Part shown: positions 26,240 to 36,978 of the stretch, in pieces
How positions within the stretch are numbered: position 1 is the stretch's first letter
How the letters are laid out: every line of letters begins with the position of its first letter
Program-made: the position numbers and the translations under genes
Assembly (NCBI GenBank): GCA_016788065.1
Contig: JAEUTI010000001.1
Coordinates: 1-64,000 of the forward strand
DNA length: 64,000 nucleotides
Reading direction: 5' to 3'
From: Bacteroidia bacterium
Lineage (GTDB): Bacteria; Bacteroidota; Bacteroidia; AKYH767-A; OLB10
The notes under the pieces: model-generated
Told to the model about the DNA's origin: nothing
The model's input: only the letters and a program-made list of their open reading frames with translations
Database searches by the model: none

Positions 26240-28144
26240 TTAGGCAATTTCAACAGCTTCGGTTTCTGCAACCGCTTCAATACTTTGGTCAGGGGCAACA
26301 ATCAGTTCTTCTTCCATTTTAAGGTTACTGATAATAAAATCCTGACGCTCGGGAGTATTTTTTCCCATGTAATAATCGAGTAAATTGTGAAGAGAAGTTT
26401 CACCTGTTAATTCAACTCTTTCCAGACGAATTTTCTTACCAATGAACGCTTTAAATTCATCGGGTGAAATTTCTCCCAAACCTTTGAATCGGGTAATTTC
26501 AGGCTTTGGTTTTAACTTTTCAATCGCAGCAATACGCTCGGGCTCACTGTAACAATAAATTGTTTCCTTTTTATTTCTCACTCTGAAAAGTGGTGTTTGC
26601 AAAATATATAAGTGACCATTTCGGACCAGATCAGGGAAGAACTGCAGGAAGAAAGTCAATAAAAGCAAACGAATGTGCATACCATCCACATCGGCATCGG
26701 TAGCAACAACAATTTTATTATAGCGAAGATCTTCCAATCCGTTTTCAATATTCAATGCATTTTGAAGCAGGTTGAATTCTTCATTCTCATAAACAATTTT
26801 TTTAGTCAGGCCAAAACAATTCAATGGCTTTCCTTTCAGTGAAAATACTGCCTGCAAATTCACATCGCGTGCAATGGTGATAGAACCACTGGCAGAATCT
26901 CCCTCGGTAATGAACAAGGTAGAATCAAATTTATTGGCATGTTTACTATCGAGATGAACCCGGCAATCGCGTAATTTTTTATTATGCAGATTTGCCTTCT
27001 TAGCTCTTTCATTGGCAAGTTTTTTAATACCTGCAATTTCTTTGCGCTCCCGCTCCGACTGTTGGATTTTTTTCAACCACGCATCGGCAATGATTGGATT
27101 TTTATGAAGGAAATTATCCAGTTCTGTTTTTATAAAATCATTAATCCAGTTTCTTAATGATGGTCCGCCCGGACTGGTTACCTGAGAGCCGAGTTTAGTT
27201 TTCGTTTGCGATTCAAAGACAGGCTCCTGAATACGGATGCTTATAGCAGCTGTAATGGAGGAGCGAACATCGGAAGGTTCAAATTCTTTCTTATAAAATT
27301 CACGGGCAGTTTTCACAATGGCTTCGCGAAAAGCTGCCTGATGTGTTCCTCCCTGAGTTGTATGCTGACCATTTACAAACGAATAATAATCTTCGCCATA
27401 GGCCGGAGTGTGCGTAAACGCAGCTTCGATATCATCACCTTTGAGATGAATGATAGGATACAAAGATTCATCACTCAGATTATCTTTCAGCAAATCAAGC
27501 AATCCTCCTTCAGATGTAAATGGCTGTCCGTTAAAATAAATTGTCAGACCAACATTCAGATAGGTATAATTGCGGATCATTTGCTCCACAAAATCATTTC
27601 GGAAACTGTAATCAGAAAAAATGGAATCATCGGGAGTGAAAGTGATGATCGTTCCGTTAGGTTCATTTGGTGCTTTCACTTTTTGTTCTTTCACCAGATT
27701 ACCAACATTAAATTCGGCGATTACACTTTGGCCTTCACGAATCGATTGCACTATAAATTTCGACGAAAGTGCATTGACAGCTTTCGTACCAACACCATTC
27801 AATCCAACAGATTTTTGAAATGCATTGCTGTCGTACTTACCTCCGGTATTTATTTTTGAAACGCATTCCACCACTTTACCGAGGGGAATTCCGCGACCGT
27901 AATCACGTACTTCAACTATGCCTTCTCCAATATGAATATCTATTTTACGACCATTACCCATCACATATTCGTCGATGGAATTATCGATAATTTCTTTCAA
28001 AAGCACATAAATACCATCATCGCGGGAACTTCCATCTCCCAGTTTCCCGATATACATTCCGGGGCGCAGGCGGATATGCTCTTTCCAGTCGAGGGACTGA
28101 ATACTGTCTTCAGTGTATTGATTTTCTGTAGGTTTCTTAGCCAT
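26240..28144 (-). CDS. parE: DNA topoisomerase IV subunit B (ParE-type)
   Basis: The 634-residue ATPase subunit has the GHKL motifs [25 protein letters not shown] and [15 protein letters not shown]. The transducer domain has SQTKTKLGS (switch Lys). The TOPRIM motifs are [11 protein letters not shown] and [20 protein letters not shown], and the end is [18 protein letters not shown]. It partners the subunit A gene 15 bases downstream. The ParC/ParE rather than GyrA/GyrB call rests on subunit length and the adjacent gene order. Confidence 0.92.
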   Translation of the reverse strand: MAKKPTENQYTEDSIQSLDWKEHIRLRPGMYIGKLGDGSSRDDGIYVLLKEIIDNSIDEYVMGNGRKIDIHIGEGIVEVRDYGRGIPLGKVVECVSKINTGGKYDSNAFQKSVGLNGVGTKAVNALSSKFIVQSIREGQSVIAEFNVGNLVKEQKVKAPNEPNGTIITFTPDDSIFSDYSFRNDFVEQMIRNYTYLNVGLTIYFNGQPFTSEGGLLDLLKDNLSDESLYPIIHLKGDDIEAAFTHTPAYGEDYYSFVNGQHTTQGGTHQAAFREAIVKTAREFYKKEFEPSDVRSSITAAISIRIQEPVFESQTKTKLGSQVTSPGGPSLRNWINDFIKTELDNFLHKNPIIADAWLKKIQQSERERKEIAGIKKLANERAKKANLHNKKLRDCRVHLDSKHANKFDSTLFITEGDSASGSITIARDVNLQAVFSLKGKPLNCFGLTKKIVYENEEFNLLQNALNIENGLEDLRYNKIVVATDADVDGMHIRLLLLTFFLQFFPDLVRNGHLYILQTPLFRVRNKKETIYCYSEPERIAAIEKLKPKPEITRFKGLGEISPDEFKAFIGKKIRLERVELTGETSLHNLLDYYMGKNTPERQDFIISNLKMEEELIVAPDQSIEAVAETEAVEIA

Positions 28145-28386
28145 TTCTTCTTTTACTGATTAAAATCGGGGCATCTGCTGCCGGTTTTGAAAGCGTAAAG
28201 TTATCAATATTGCCAGAAGGCTGCAGCATTCCCGTACTATATAAATCGGAATTTTACACCGGTTATTGTTAAAAAAAACGCCCAAATCAATGAATTTTAG
28301 GTATTTGGAAGTTTAAACAAGTTTTGAACAATGATTGTATAACTATCAATAGACTGAAAAGCAGGTGAAAAACACCCTCAAAAAAC
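28145..28386. other. Intergenic spacer between parE and the hydrolase terminator
   Basis: I see no gene. A TAACTTTA sequence on the minus strand near 28197-28204 is a weak -7 candidate for parE. Confidence 0.35.
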
Positions 28387-28416
28387 AAAAAACCCCGCCG
28401 GGGAAGGCAGGGTTTT
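28387..28416 (-). terminator. Terminator of the alpha/beta hydrolase gene
   Basis: On the minus strand AAAACCCTGCC pairs with GGCGGGGTTTT across a 4-base loop and is followed by a T-rich run. It sits about 20 bases past the stop at 28435. Confidence 0.8.
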
Positions 28417-28434
28417 CGCTCGTTTGTTCACTAC

Positions 28435-29661
28435 TTACTGGATGACAAGAGGCCTGGTTAGCTTTCCGTCACCGTTTATTATTGTTACAAAATAATAGCC
28501 TGGTTTAATGCGATCAACACCCAAAGAGATCTGATTTGCATCCTCATCAAGGATCAATTGCTCAGTCATGATAGTCTGACCAATCATATTAGTTACCATT
28601 ACAGTTGCAACTGTTTCTTCTTCAGAAGGTATTGAAAGGTTCACCTGATTTCCTGAAAGAACCGGATTAGGATACAATTTCAGATCAGTAATTACCATAT
28701 CTTCAGATTCTTCAATAGTCGGATTAAAGCCACCTACTCTTGCCATTGAATTACAATTCATGATATAAGAAAGGTTAGCCTTACGTTGCAATTTCCATTC
28801 GAACCTTGCCAATGCAGGAGCATTCGATTTCAGGTAATATCTTAAGAAAGATACAACCAGATAGGTAGTTTTGTGATTTGTGTTCTGGTAGGAAGTGGGG
28901 AACCCGCCGCAAAGAACTTCAGAACCGGTACATGTTCCGGCACCCTGAGCAAAATTACAATGAGAAGCATCGTTCAGCATAACATATGTTTTGCAATCAG
29001 ATGCAAGATTATTATACAATGGCATTTGATCAGGAGCAACACAATCTTCGCCACCTGCAAATACTACTGCCGGAGTTGTTACTAATGCTGCTGCAGCAAC
29101 TGCATCAGGAGTTGTTGAAGTTGCGCCCATAGTTACCAGAGCATCAATTGAGGTGTTGTACTGGCAGGCAAGTACAGCAGCACTTGCTCCCATTCCGTGA
29201 CCCATTACACCTGTTTTACCGTTAAGACGTTTGAAGAAGAAAGAAGTGTTATCCCAACGCATTCCTTCAAAGGCTGCTGCTACATATGCAAGATCAAGTG
29301 CATAAGCATCAACATCAGGGGTAATTGACATCTCCGTTTTAGGAATTACAACAATAAATCCTTTTGGAACAAATTTGTCCCACAGGTATTGATAGTTGTT
29401 CCAGCCAATTTCTGTACCATGTCCTACTACCAGTACCGGGAATCGCTTGTCGGCAGGAGAGCCGAGTGCAACCTGATAACCTGCAACATCTGCAGGATAG
29501 AATACTTCCGTTTCAATCTGGCGGTTACCTCTGGAAGCGTCGGTGAAAGTCATTACTTTCGTACCTACAACCCAAGGCTGAGCCATCAGATTAGTTGTCA
29601 TAAAGAAGCCAATCAGTGCGATTAGCATCATTTTCGTTTTAATAGTTGAGTTTGTTTTCAT
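28435..29661 (-). CDS. Secreted alpha/beta-hydrolase-fold protein with T9SS tail and altered nucleophile
   Basis: The 408-residue protein has a signal peptide (KMMLIALIGFFMTTNLMAQ). Residues about 30-320 form an alpha/beta hydrolase domain of the chlorophyllase/PETase-like type (FPVLVVGHGTEIGWNNYQYL, GGEDCVAPDQMPLYNN, DASHCNF), and a T9SS type A tail follows from LKLYPNPVLSGNQ. The nucleophile elbow, normally G-H-S-M-G, reads G-H-G-M-G-A-S, with codons GGT CAC GGA ATG GGA. The catalytic Ser is therefore Gly, although the acid and His positions look present. It may be a non-catalytic binder or use the nearby Ser. Confidence 0.8.
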   Translation of the reverse strand: MKTNSTIKTKMMLIALIGFFMTTNLMAQPWVVGTKVMTFTDASRGNRQIETEVFYPADVAGYQVALGSPADKRFPVLVVGHGTEIGWNNYQYLWDKFVPKGFIVVIPKTEMSITPDVDAYALDLAYVAAAFEGMRWDNTSFFFKRLNGKTGVMGHGMGASAAVLACQYNTSIDALVTMGATSTTPDAVAAAALVTTPAVVFAGGEDCVAPDQMPLYNNLASDCKTYVMLNDASHCNFAQGAGTCTGSEVLCGGFPTSYQNTNHKTTYLVVSFLRYYLKSNAPALARFEWKLQRKANLSYIMNCNSMARVGGFNPTIEESEDMVITDLKLYPNPVLSGNQVNLSIPSEEETVATVMVTNMIGQTIMTEQLILDEDANQISLGVDRIKPGYYFVTIINGDGKLTRPLVIQ

Positions 29662-30116
29662 ATTCGTATTGATTTGCCGTTCAATTTTTGATTACACCTC
29701 GAAATTAACCAAACCACAACAGGTCACCGTCGATATTTGGCGAACGGAACGCAGAACTGGGCAAAAAGGTGAATTGACTTGATTAAAAATAAAATTAGTC
29801 CAAATGAGCTGAATGAAGTTTTCTAATTTATTTATTTTCAGACACTTAAGAATAACTTAACAGGTGAATCGGTATAAAAGGGAGGGTGAACTATATCCCA
29901 AATCTGGTGAATTTTGCTTCGACATCAATTTTCGGTCAAATACGATTTTAAGCACCTTAGTGGGATTTCGACAGCATAAAGCAAAGAACATCAGGGATCT
30001 GGTTTAATGTCTTATAAGTTAAAATATAATTAAGTTATACTGCCTAATCAAGGGTAGCAAAACTTCTACATTTGCTTTCTCATAAATATGCCTACCTTGA
30101 ACCGGCATTTTAGTTT
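29662..30116. other. Divergent intergenic region upstream of the sugar transporter gene
   Basis: These 455 bases separate divergent starts. AAGTTA-type words recur at about 30011-30040 and may be an operator. The only clear signal is the TACATTTG box at 30067-30074. No gene was found. Confidence 0.4.
30067..30074 (+). promoter_or_regulatory. -7 promoter box of the sugar transporter/glycan operon
   Basis: TACATTTG matches TAnnTTTG and lies 42 bases before the ATG at 30117. Confidence 0.55.
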
Positions 30117-31364
30117 ATGAATAACGGAACAACCACCAATCACACCTATTCGCTAGCACTATTGAGTACCCTGTTTTTCATGTGGGGTTTTATCACGGTG
30201 TTAAATGATATCTTAATTCCTCATCTAAAGGGATTATTCGATCTGAATTACACGCGCACCATGTTAATTCAATTTTGTTTTTTTGGTGCATACTTTATTA
30301 CATCAATTCCTGCCGGTGCTATTATTTCGAAAATCGGATATAAAAAAGGAATAGTGATGGGATTAAGCATTACCGGACTAGGTGCACTTTTATTTTTTCC
30401 TGCATCCATCTTAATATCTTATACCTTTTTCCTTACTGCTTTATTTATACTAGCATCTGGAATAACAATACTACAGGTTGCAGCCAATCCGTTTGTAGCT
30501 GTACTGGGACCACCTGAAACAGCATCCAGCAGATTGAACCTTACACAAGCCATTAACTCCTTAGGAACCACTATTGCACCTTTATTCGGCTCGTTGCTTA
30601 TCCTGGATGCAACAGGAGTGCATCGTTCTCCCGCAGAAGAAGCTGCCAGTGTACAGGGACCTTACATAGGTATTGCATTGTTACTGGGTTTAATTGCAGT
30701 GTTGATTGCAATTTCCAAACTACCATCAATCAATGATGCAACCATGGAACAGTATCACGAAACTAATCACTATGGTAAGAAAAGCGCCTGGCAATATGGT
30801 CATCTAATGCGTGGTGCTATTGCTATATTTCTTTATGTCGGCGGTGAAGTAACAATTGGCAGTTTCATGGTAAACTATCTGATGGAGCCGCAAATTGGTG
30901 GTTTGGCTGAAGCCGATGCCGGCAAATATGTTTCTTTTTATTGGGGAGGTGCTATGGTAGGAAGATTTATTGGTGCTGCAATTTTACAACGTATTAAACC
31001 ACAATTGTTGCTTACAACTTGTGCCATTGCTGCAATAGTTCTGATTTTAATAAGTACCAATACCACCGGACCAATTGCCATGTACAGTATCATTGCGGTA
31101 GGCTTATTTAACTCTATCATGTTCGCCAATATTTTCACCATGTCGATGTCGGGATTGGGAAAATATACAGGACAGGGCTCCGGAATTTTATGTATGGCAA
31201 TAGTAGGTGGCGCCATTGTTCCGGTTGCTACCGGATTCCTTGCTGATCAGATCGGATTGCAACAGGCATTAATGGCCGTGATTCTTTGCTATGCATACAT
31301 ATTATATTTCGGCACTACCGGATATCAACTTGACCGCGATAAAAAAAGAAATACGATACTTTAA
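30117..31364 (+). CDS. Sugar MFS transporter, FucP/NagP/GluP type
   Basis: The 415-residue protein has about 12 membrane segments. The FucP-family start (LSTLFFMWGFITVLNDILIPHLKGLFDLNY) is followed by QFCFFGAYFITSIPAGAIISKIGYKKGI, LQVAANPFVAVLGPPETASSRLNLTQAINSLGTTIAPLFG and YFGTTGYQ near the end. Members are proton symporters for fucose, glucose, galactose, mannose or GlcNAc. The two following genes act on N-glycans, which points to GlcNAc or mannose. The next gene begins 11 bases later. Confidence 0.88.
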   Translation: MNNGTTTNHTYSLALLSTLFFMWGFITVLNDILIPHLKGLFDLNYTRTMLIQFCFFGAYFITSIPAGAIISKIGYKKGIVMGLSITGLGALLFFPASILISYTFFLTALFILASGITILQVAANPFVAVLGPPETASSRLNLTQAINSLGTTIAPLFGSLLILDATGVHRSPAEEAASVQGPYIGIALLLGLIAVLIAISKLPSINDATMEQYHETNHYGKKSAWQYGHLMRGAIAIFLYVGGEVTIGSFMVNYLMEPQIGGLAEADAGKYVSFYWGGAMVGRFIGAAILQRIKPQLLLTTCAIAAIVLILISTNTTGPIAMYSIIAVGLFNSIMFANIFTMSMSGLGKYTGQGSGILCMAIVGGAIVPVATGFLADQIGLQQALMAVILCYAYILYFGTTGYQLDRDKKRNTIL

Positions 31365-31375
31365 ATATTAAAAAA

Positions 31376-32350
31376 GTGAAAAGCAGAAGGGATTTTATTA
31401 AAACAGCAGCATTAGGAACTGTGGCTGCAGGTATCTTACCAAAGTTCAGCATGGCAGGCAATATTCCCGGAGGAATGTCCTCCAAGCCATTAGTGATCTC
31501 CACCTGGGATCACGGTTTAGTGGCGAATGCTGAGGCATGGAAAGTGTTGTCGAATGGTGGACGTGCACTCGATGCTGTGGAAAACGGAGTTATGATTGTT
31601 GAATCTGATCCTTCACAAACAAGTGTGGGAAGAGGTGGATTACCGGATCGTGATGGAAGAGTGACATTGGATGCATGTATCATGAACGAATTCGGAGATT
31701 GCGGTTCTGTAGCATGTCTCGAACATATTGTGAATCCTATTTCTGTTGCCAGAAGAGTGATGGAAAAAACGCCGCATGTAATGCTTGTGGGCGATGGTGC
31801 TTTGGAATTTGCTATAGCACAAGGATTCAAAAAAGAAAAATTACTCACTGAAAATAGTGAAAAAGCATGGCGCGAATGGCTTAAAGAAAGTCAGTATAAA
31901 CCAATTATCAATATTGAAAATCATGATACCATTGGCATGCTGGCAATTGATGTAAATGGGAATTTAAGTGGTTCCTGCACAACGAGCGGACTAGCCTATA
32001 AAATGCATGGTCGTGTGGGAGACTCCCCGATTATAGGCGCCGGTTTATATGTTGACAATGAAATCGGAGCAGCCTGTGCAACCGGTTTAGGAGAAACCGT
32101 CATCCGCCAATGTGGAAGCTTTTTGGTTGTTGAACTCATGCGTCAGGGACGAACTCCGGAAGAAGCCTGCAAAGAAGCAGTTGCAAGAATTGTGAAGCAC
32201 GAAAAAGATGTGAAGGATCTTCAGGTAGGATTTCTCGCAATCAACAAGCAGGGAGAATATGGTAGTTATGCCATCCATCCCGGTTTTAATTTTGCGCTTC
32301 ATAATAAAGAAGGAAATTCCCTGATCAGTTCTGATCACTGGCAAAAATAA
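31376..32350 (+). CDS. N4-(beta-N-acetylglucosaminyl)-L-asparaginase (glycosylasparaginase)
   Basis: The 324-residue Ntn-hydrolase starts at GTG 31376. It opens with a twin-arginine-like signal (KSRRDFIKTAALGTVAAGILP). VGRGGLPDRDGRVTLDACIM lies in the alpha subunit. The autocleavage site is the HDT|IGMLAID context, with Thr185 as the new N-terminal nucleophile, and GRVGDSPIIGAGLYVDNEIGAACATGLGE follows in the beta subunit. It hydrolyses the GlcNAc-Asn bond of N-linked glycopeptides. It lies between a sugar transporter and a GH92 mannosidase, consistent with N-glycan breakdown. Confidence 0.93.
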   Translation: MKSRRDFIKTAALGTVAAGILPKFSMAGNIPGGMSSKPLVISTWDHGLVANAEAWKVLSNGGRALDAVENGVMIVESDPSQTSVGRGGLPDRDGRVTLDACIMNEFGDCGSVACLEHIVNPISVARRVMEKTPHVMLVGDGALEFAIAQGFKKEKLLTENSEKAWREWLKESQYKPIINIENHDTIGMLAIDVNGNLSGSCTTSGLAYKMHGRVGDSPIIGAGLYVDNEIGAACATGLGETVIRQCGSFLVVELMRQGRTPEEACKEAVARIVKHEKDVKDLQVGFLAINKQGEYGSYAIHPGFNFALHNKEGNSLISSDHWQK

Positions 32351-32458
32351 ATTGTATGTTCTCTTATACACAAGGATTCATTCTTTAGGAACGAATTCTT
32401 ATGTAATAATTATAGCTTTTTATCTTCAATTCTCAAATCTTTCTTAGCATCCTATCAG

Positions 32459-35437
32459 ATGAAAAAGTTAATTAATATTTCGACCGGAATCACTTTACTA
32501 TTTTCATTACTTAGTGCAGGAAATCTGTTTGGACAAAAGCAACCTCTGCATACCCTGGTGAATCCATTTATTGGAACCGATGGATTCGGCCACACATTTC
32601 CGGGAGCAACAACACCCTTTGGAATGGTACAGCTAAGTCCAGATACCCGAACCAGTGGCTGGGAAAATTGTTCAGGATATCATTCATCGAATCCAACTAT
32701 AATAGGATTCAGCCATACCCACCTTAGCGGAACCGGTGCATCCGATTATGGCGATATTATGTTTATGGCCACCGATGGAATTCAAATGAATGCAGGTGAT
32801 GAAAAAAATCCTTTATCGGGATACAGATCAGCATTTTCAAAAAGCACCGAGCGTGCATCACCGGGATATTACCGGGTGCAATTGGAAGATCATAAAATAC
32901 AAGCGGAAATGAGTGCCACTACCCGATGTGGTATGCAAAAATATACCTTTCAGGAAAGTGAAAATTCTGTAATTATAACCGATTTAATTCATGGAATAAG
33001 TGATAAAGTGACGGATGCTTCCATCACCATAGAAAATGATCATGCTATCTCCGGTTACCGGCGTTCCACAGGATGGGCGAAGGATCATATTGTATATTTC
33101 TATGCAGAATTTTCAAAACCGTTTAATGCTTACGGACTGGAATCATCGGATGGCAAAAAGATTACCGGAAAAACTGTGCAGGATTTGCAGGGAGTCAAAG
33201 GTTGGTTTAAATATGCCACTAAGAAGAATGAATCGGTGTTTGTGAAAGTTGGAATTTCAACAGTTAGCACTGCAAATGCAAAACTGAATCTGACAACTGA
33301 AATACCTCATTGGGATTTTACAAAAGTCATAAAAGATGCTGCTGCGGCCTGGGAAGCAGAATTATCTCGAATTGTAGTGGAAGGTGGAACCAAAGAAGAT
33401 CAGGTGAATTTTTATACATCATTGTATCATACTATGATTGCACCCAATATACTTTCTGATGTAGATGGGCAATACCGCGGCATGGATGGTAAAATTCATA
33501 CCATGAAAAATGGTCCCATGTACTCGGTATTTTCATTGTGGGATACCTTCCGCGCATTGCATCCTTTGTTTACAATCATTGATACAGTAAGAGCCAATGA
33601 ATTTGTGAATTCGTTGTTGCAAAAATATTCGGAATCGGGTTTACTACCTGTATGGGAGTTAGCCTCCAATGAAACGGGATGTATGATTGGTTATCACAGT
33701 GTTCCTGTAATCACAGATGCCTGGTTTAAAAATATCCGTGGCTATGATGAAAATCTGGCAATGGAAGCCATGCTTAAAAGTGGTGAACAGGATCATTTGG
33801 GTATGAAGTTTTATAAGAATCAGGGATATATTCCGGCAGATAAAGAAAATGAATCCGTTTCAAAAACACTGGAGTATGCATACAACGACTGGTGCATTGC
33901 AAGTGTAGGACAATCTCTGAATTATGATGCAACAATAGTTGAAACTTACAGAAAACGATCTAAATCGTATTTGAATGTTTATGATATTGAAAGTGGTTTC
34001 ATGCGAGGCAAGAAGAACTCGAATTGGGTAAAACCTTTCGATCCTTATGAAGTGAGTGGAATTTATACAGAAGCAAATGCCTGGCAATATACCTGGTTTG
34101 CACCTCATGATATTCCCGGAATGATTTCAATGATGGGAGGCGTGTCGGCATTCACTGCACGGTTAGATACGCTATTCAGTACGCAAGCAGCCATCACTGG
34201 CCGTTCGCAACCTGACATTAGTGGTATGATCGGTCAGTATGCGCATGGGAATGAACCCAGTCACCATATGATTTATCTTTATCAATGGTCCGATAAACCC
34301 TATCGAACTGCAGCATTGAGCAGGAAGATTATGAAAGAATTTTACACCAATAAAAGAGATGGTTTAATAGGAAATGAAGATTGCGGACAAATGTCAGCAT
34401 GGTTTGTATTTTCAGCAATGGGCTTCTATCCGGTTTGCCCCGGAGTTCCCTCCTACACTATTGGTTCTCCTCTGTTTGATAAGATAACGGTGAATGCACA
34501 TACGAAAACACCTTTCGTAATAACAGCCGACAGTTCCGAAAAAAATATTTATGTAAAGCAGTTGCTTTTGAACGGCAAAGAATTCAAATCCGGTAAAAAC
34601 GGAATTCCCGGAGGAACAGGATTACAACATCAGGACATTATGAAAGGTGGCAATCTGACTTTCATTCTTAGCAGTGATATTAAAGAGCTAACCGGTGTTC
34701 CTGCTCATGTTACACCTTCCTCACCGGTAGTTATGATACCTTATTTAGTTTCAGGCGAAAAATCTTTTTACGACTCATGTAAAGTGGCGATGTACACTTA
34801 CACTCCGGAAGCAACCATACATTATACAATCGATGGCTCGGTACCGACAACAAAATCTGCCGTTTACTCCAAGCCCATTTACATTACATCAACCACCATT
34901 CTAAAAATGATGGCAGTAAAGCCCGGCTATGAAGCAAGTGCTGTTGAAGAGTCATCATTTTTAAGACTACCCTATAAAAGAGATGTCTATTACACAACCA
35001 AATACAGTCATTTGTACACTGCAGGTGGTGATATGGGTTTAATAGATGGCATTTACGGAGAGCCGAATGCATTTGGTTCATGGCAGGGTTTTCATGGCAT
35101 CGACATGAACGTTACTATTGACTTACATGAATCGCGCAACATTTCCATGATTGCAGCTTCATTCTTGCAGCAGTATCCTTCCTGGATCTGGCTTCCTGAA
35201 GAAGTCAGTTTTGAAATTTCCAACGACAATAAAACTTTTGAACCGGTATACAATTATGTTAATACCATTCCTAAAAATAAAGATGGTGCCTTCACTGAAA
35301 ATTTCCGATCTGACTTTCCAGTTCGAAAAGCAAGGTATGTAAGAGTAACTGCTAAGAATCCTGCCGTTTGTCCGCCCTGGCATCCAGGTGCCGGTGATAA
35401 AGCGTGGATCTTTGTAGACGAAATTACGGTGAAATAA
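32459..35437 (+). CDS. GH92 family alpha-mannosidase with C-terminal accessory domains
   Basis: The 992-residue protein has a signal peptide (ending LLSAGNLFGQ). The GH92 domain (about 30-750) includes NPFIGTDGFGHTFPGATTPFGMVQLSPDT, GFSHTHLSGTGASDYGDI, ANAWQYTWFAPHDIPG, GNEPSHHMIYLYQW and the hallmark GNEDCGQMSAWFVFSAMGFYPVCPG starting near residue 638. A chitobiase C-terminal-like bridge (TPEATIHYTIDGSVPTTKSAVYSKPI, about 775-830) and an F5/8-type discoidin-like domain (about 840-992) follow. GH92 enzymes are calcium-dependent exo-alpha-mannosidases. There is no T9SS tail, so periplasmic action is likely. Confidence 0.93.
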   Translation: MKKLINISTGITLLFSLLSAGNLFGQKQPLHTLVNPFIGTDGFGHTFPGATTPFGMVQLSPDTRTSGWENCSGYHSSNPTIIGFSHTHLSGTGASDYGDIMFMATDGIQMNAGDEKNPLSGYRSAFSKSTERASPGYYRVQLEDHKIQAEMSATTRCGMQKYTFQESENSVIITDLIHGISDKVTDASITIENDHAISGYRRSTGWAKDHIVYFYAEFSKPFNAYGLESSDGKKITGKTVQDLQGVKGWFKYATKKNESVFVKVGISTVSTANAKLNLTTEIPHWDFTKVIKDAAAAWEAELSRIVVEGGTKEDQVNFYTSLYHTMIAPNILSDVDGQYRGMDGKIHTMKNGPMYSVFSLWDTFRALHPLFTIIDTVRANEFVNSLLQKYSESGLLPVWELASNETGCMIGYHSVPVITDAWFKNIRGYDENLAMEAMLKSGEQDHLGMKFYKNQGYIPADKENESVSKTLEYAYNDWCIASVGQSLNYDATIVETYRKRSKSYLNVYDIESGFMRGKKNSNWVKPFDPYEVSGIYTEANAWQYTWFAPHDIPGMISMMGGVSAFTARLDTLFSTQAAITGRSQPDISGMIGQYAHGNEPSHHMIYLYQWSDKPYRTAALSRKIMKEFYTNKRDGLIGNEDCGQMSAWFVFSAMGFYPVCPGVPSYTIGSPLFDKITVNAHTKTPFVITADSSEKNIYVKQLLLNGKEFKSGKNGIPGGTGLQHQDIMKGGNLTFILSSDIKELTGVPAHVTPSSPVVMIPYLVSGEKSFYDSCKVAMYTYTPEATIHYTIDGSVPTTKSAVYSKPIYITSTTILKMMAVKPGYEASAVEESSFLRLPYKRDVYYTTKYSHLYTAGGDMGLIDGIYGEPNAFGSWQGFHGIDMNVTIDLHESRNISMIAASFLQQYPSWIWLPEEVSFEISNDNKTFEPVYNYVNTIPKNKDGAFTENFRSDFPVRKARYVRVTAKNPAVCPPWHPGAGDKAWIFVDEITVK

Positions 35438-35601
35438 ATTACAACAGAACTTTTTAAACACCATCTTATCTTTTCAAATAACTGATTTACAATTATTTAT
35501 AAGTTTTTACTTTTTATTAAATACTATTTTTAAATTCCTACTAATTCGATAGATTTACATCGTTCTAATTTTAATATAAACAAGATGTAAAAACTAAACA
35601 C

Positions 35602-36978
35602 ATGAATGTAGCCATTATCGGAAGCGGATTAACCGGGACATTAGCCGCAATTTATTTGAAGAAATCGAATGCTGATACCAATGTAATTCTATTTGAAAAA
35701 TCGGCAGATAAAACATTGCGTGGTATACCCTATTCGCATCAATTGGAATACCAACCATTAAATGTAAATACCAAAGGGATGACATTATTTGATGATAACC
35801 CATTACATTTTTTCAATTGGTGGAAGCAAAATCATACGAGGTATCCGGAGTTTAAAAATATAGTTCCGAAAGAAGGTGATTTTGTTCAACGAAATATTTA
35901 TGGTGATTACCTTACAGAAACTTTTGAAAACATGAACCAATCGGTTTCGAAGCCGGTAAAGATTGTTAATGGTGAAGTTATTGATATTCTTGAAACAGGA
36001 AATTCCGATTACAAAATTCAACTGGCAGATGGAGGCATATTCGAAGCAGATAAAGTATTGTTTGCACTTGGAAACTTCCCTCCTTCTGATCCCACGTTTG
36101 TCAGAACTTCAGCAATAGCAGATGATCCTGCCTATATTTCACATCCGTGGTTAGATAATGCGATAGATGATTTACCGAAAGATGCATCCGTTTTATTTGT
36201 CGGTGCAGGATTAACCATGGTAGATTTAAGTGTATCTCTAAAAAAGCGGGGTGCAACCGGAAAATTTTATGTTGTCTCACGCCGAGGACTATTACCACGT
36301 CCACATGCAGAAACAGCACCATATACGCTGAAGTGTGTTGATAAGAAATACGATACTGCATTAGAATTATTCCGTGCAATCAGAAAAGAGGCTAAAGAAG
36401 CTGTTTCAAATGGAATTGACTGGCGTTCTGTAATTGATGCTATAAGGCCTTATACACAAACTTTGTGGCTAAATCTGCCAGAGCACGAAAAAAGAAGATT
36501 TTTATCGCATATAAGACCTTATTGGGATGTATTGCGACATAGAATGCCACAGGAATCGTTTCGACAAATTTCAGGATTGCAGGAATCGGGACAAATGGAA
36601 TTGCTGGCAGGGAGAATTTGCAATATCAAGCGGACATCTGCCGACAATCTTGAAGTAACTATTTGTCCACGAAACCAAACGGAACTGGTAAAAATAAACG
36701 TTTCCAGAATAATCAATTGCACAGGCCCACAAAGTGATTATCGAAAATTAAACACACCTTTAGTCACCAATCTGCTGAACAAAGGCTGGTTTACAACCGA
36801 TGAACAATCACTTGGATTAAAAACAGATATCAAAGGTGCCATCATTGATACTGCCGGAAATTCGAATCGAAAATTTTACACCGCAGGGCCTCCTTGTAAA
36901 GGAACCCTATGGGAGTGTACTGCTCTAAGAGATATCAGGAGTCAATTGAATCAACTGATACCTGTAATAGCCAATTAA
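35602..36978 (+). CDS. FAD/NAD(P)-binding oxidoreductase (NAD_binding_9 type)
   Basis: The 458-residue protein opens with a dinucleotide-binding motif (VAIIGSGLTGTLAAIYLKK, GxGxxG), then RGIPYSHQLEYQPLNVNTKGM. A second Rossmann motif follows at VLFVGAGLTMVDLSVSLKKRG (about residue 197). This arrangement matches FAD-NAD(P)-binding proteins of the HI_0933/NAD_binding_9 group, whose substrates are mostly unknown. There is no signal peptide. A bidirectional terminator follows. Confidence 0.78.
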   Translation: MNVAIIGSGLTGTLAAIYLKKSNADTNVILFEKSADKTLRGIPYSHQLEYQPLNVNTKGMTLFDDNPLHFFNWWKQNHTRYPEFKNIVPKEGDFVQRNIYGDYLTETFENMNQSVSKPVKIVNGEVIDILETGNSDYKIQLADGGIFEADKVLFALGNFPPSDPTFVRTSAIADDPAYISHPWLDNAIDDLPKDASVLFVGAGLTMVDLSVSLKKRGATGKFYVVSRRGLLPRPHAETAPYTLKCVDKKYDTALELFRAIRKEAKEAVSNGIDWRSVIDAIRPYTQTLWLNLPEHEKRRFLSHIRPYWDVLRHRMPQESFRQISGLQESGQMELLAGRICNIKRTSADNLEVTICPRNQTELVKINVSRIINCTGPQSDYRKLNTPLVTNLLNKGWFTTDEQSLGLKTDIKGAIIDTAGNSNRKFYTAGPPCKGTLWECTALRDIRSQLNQLIPVIAN

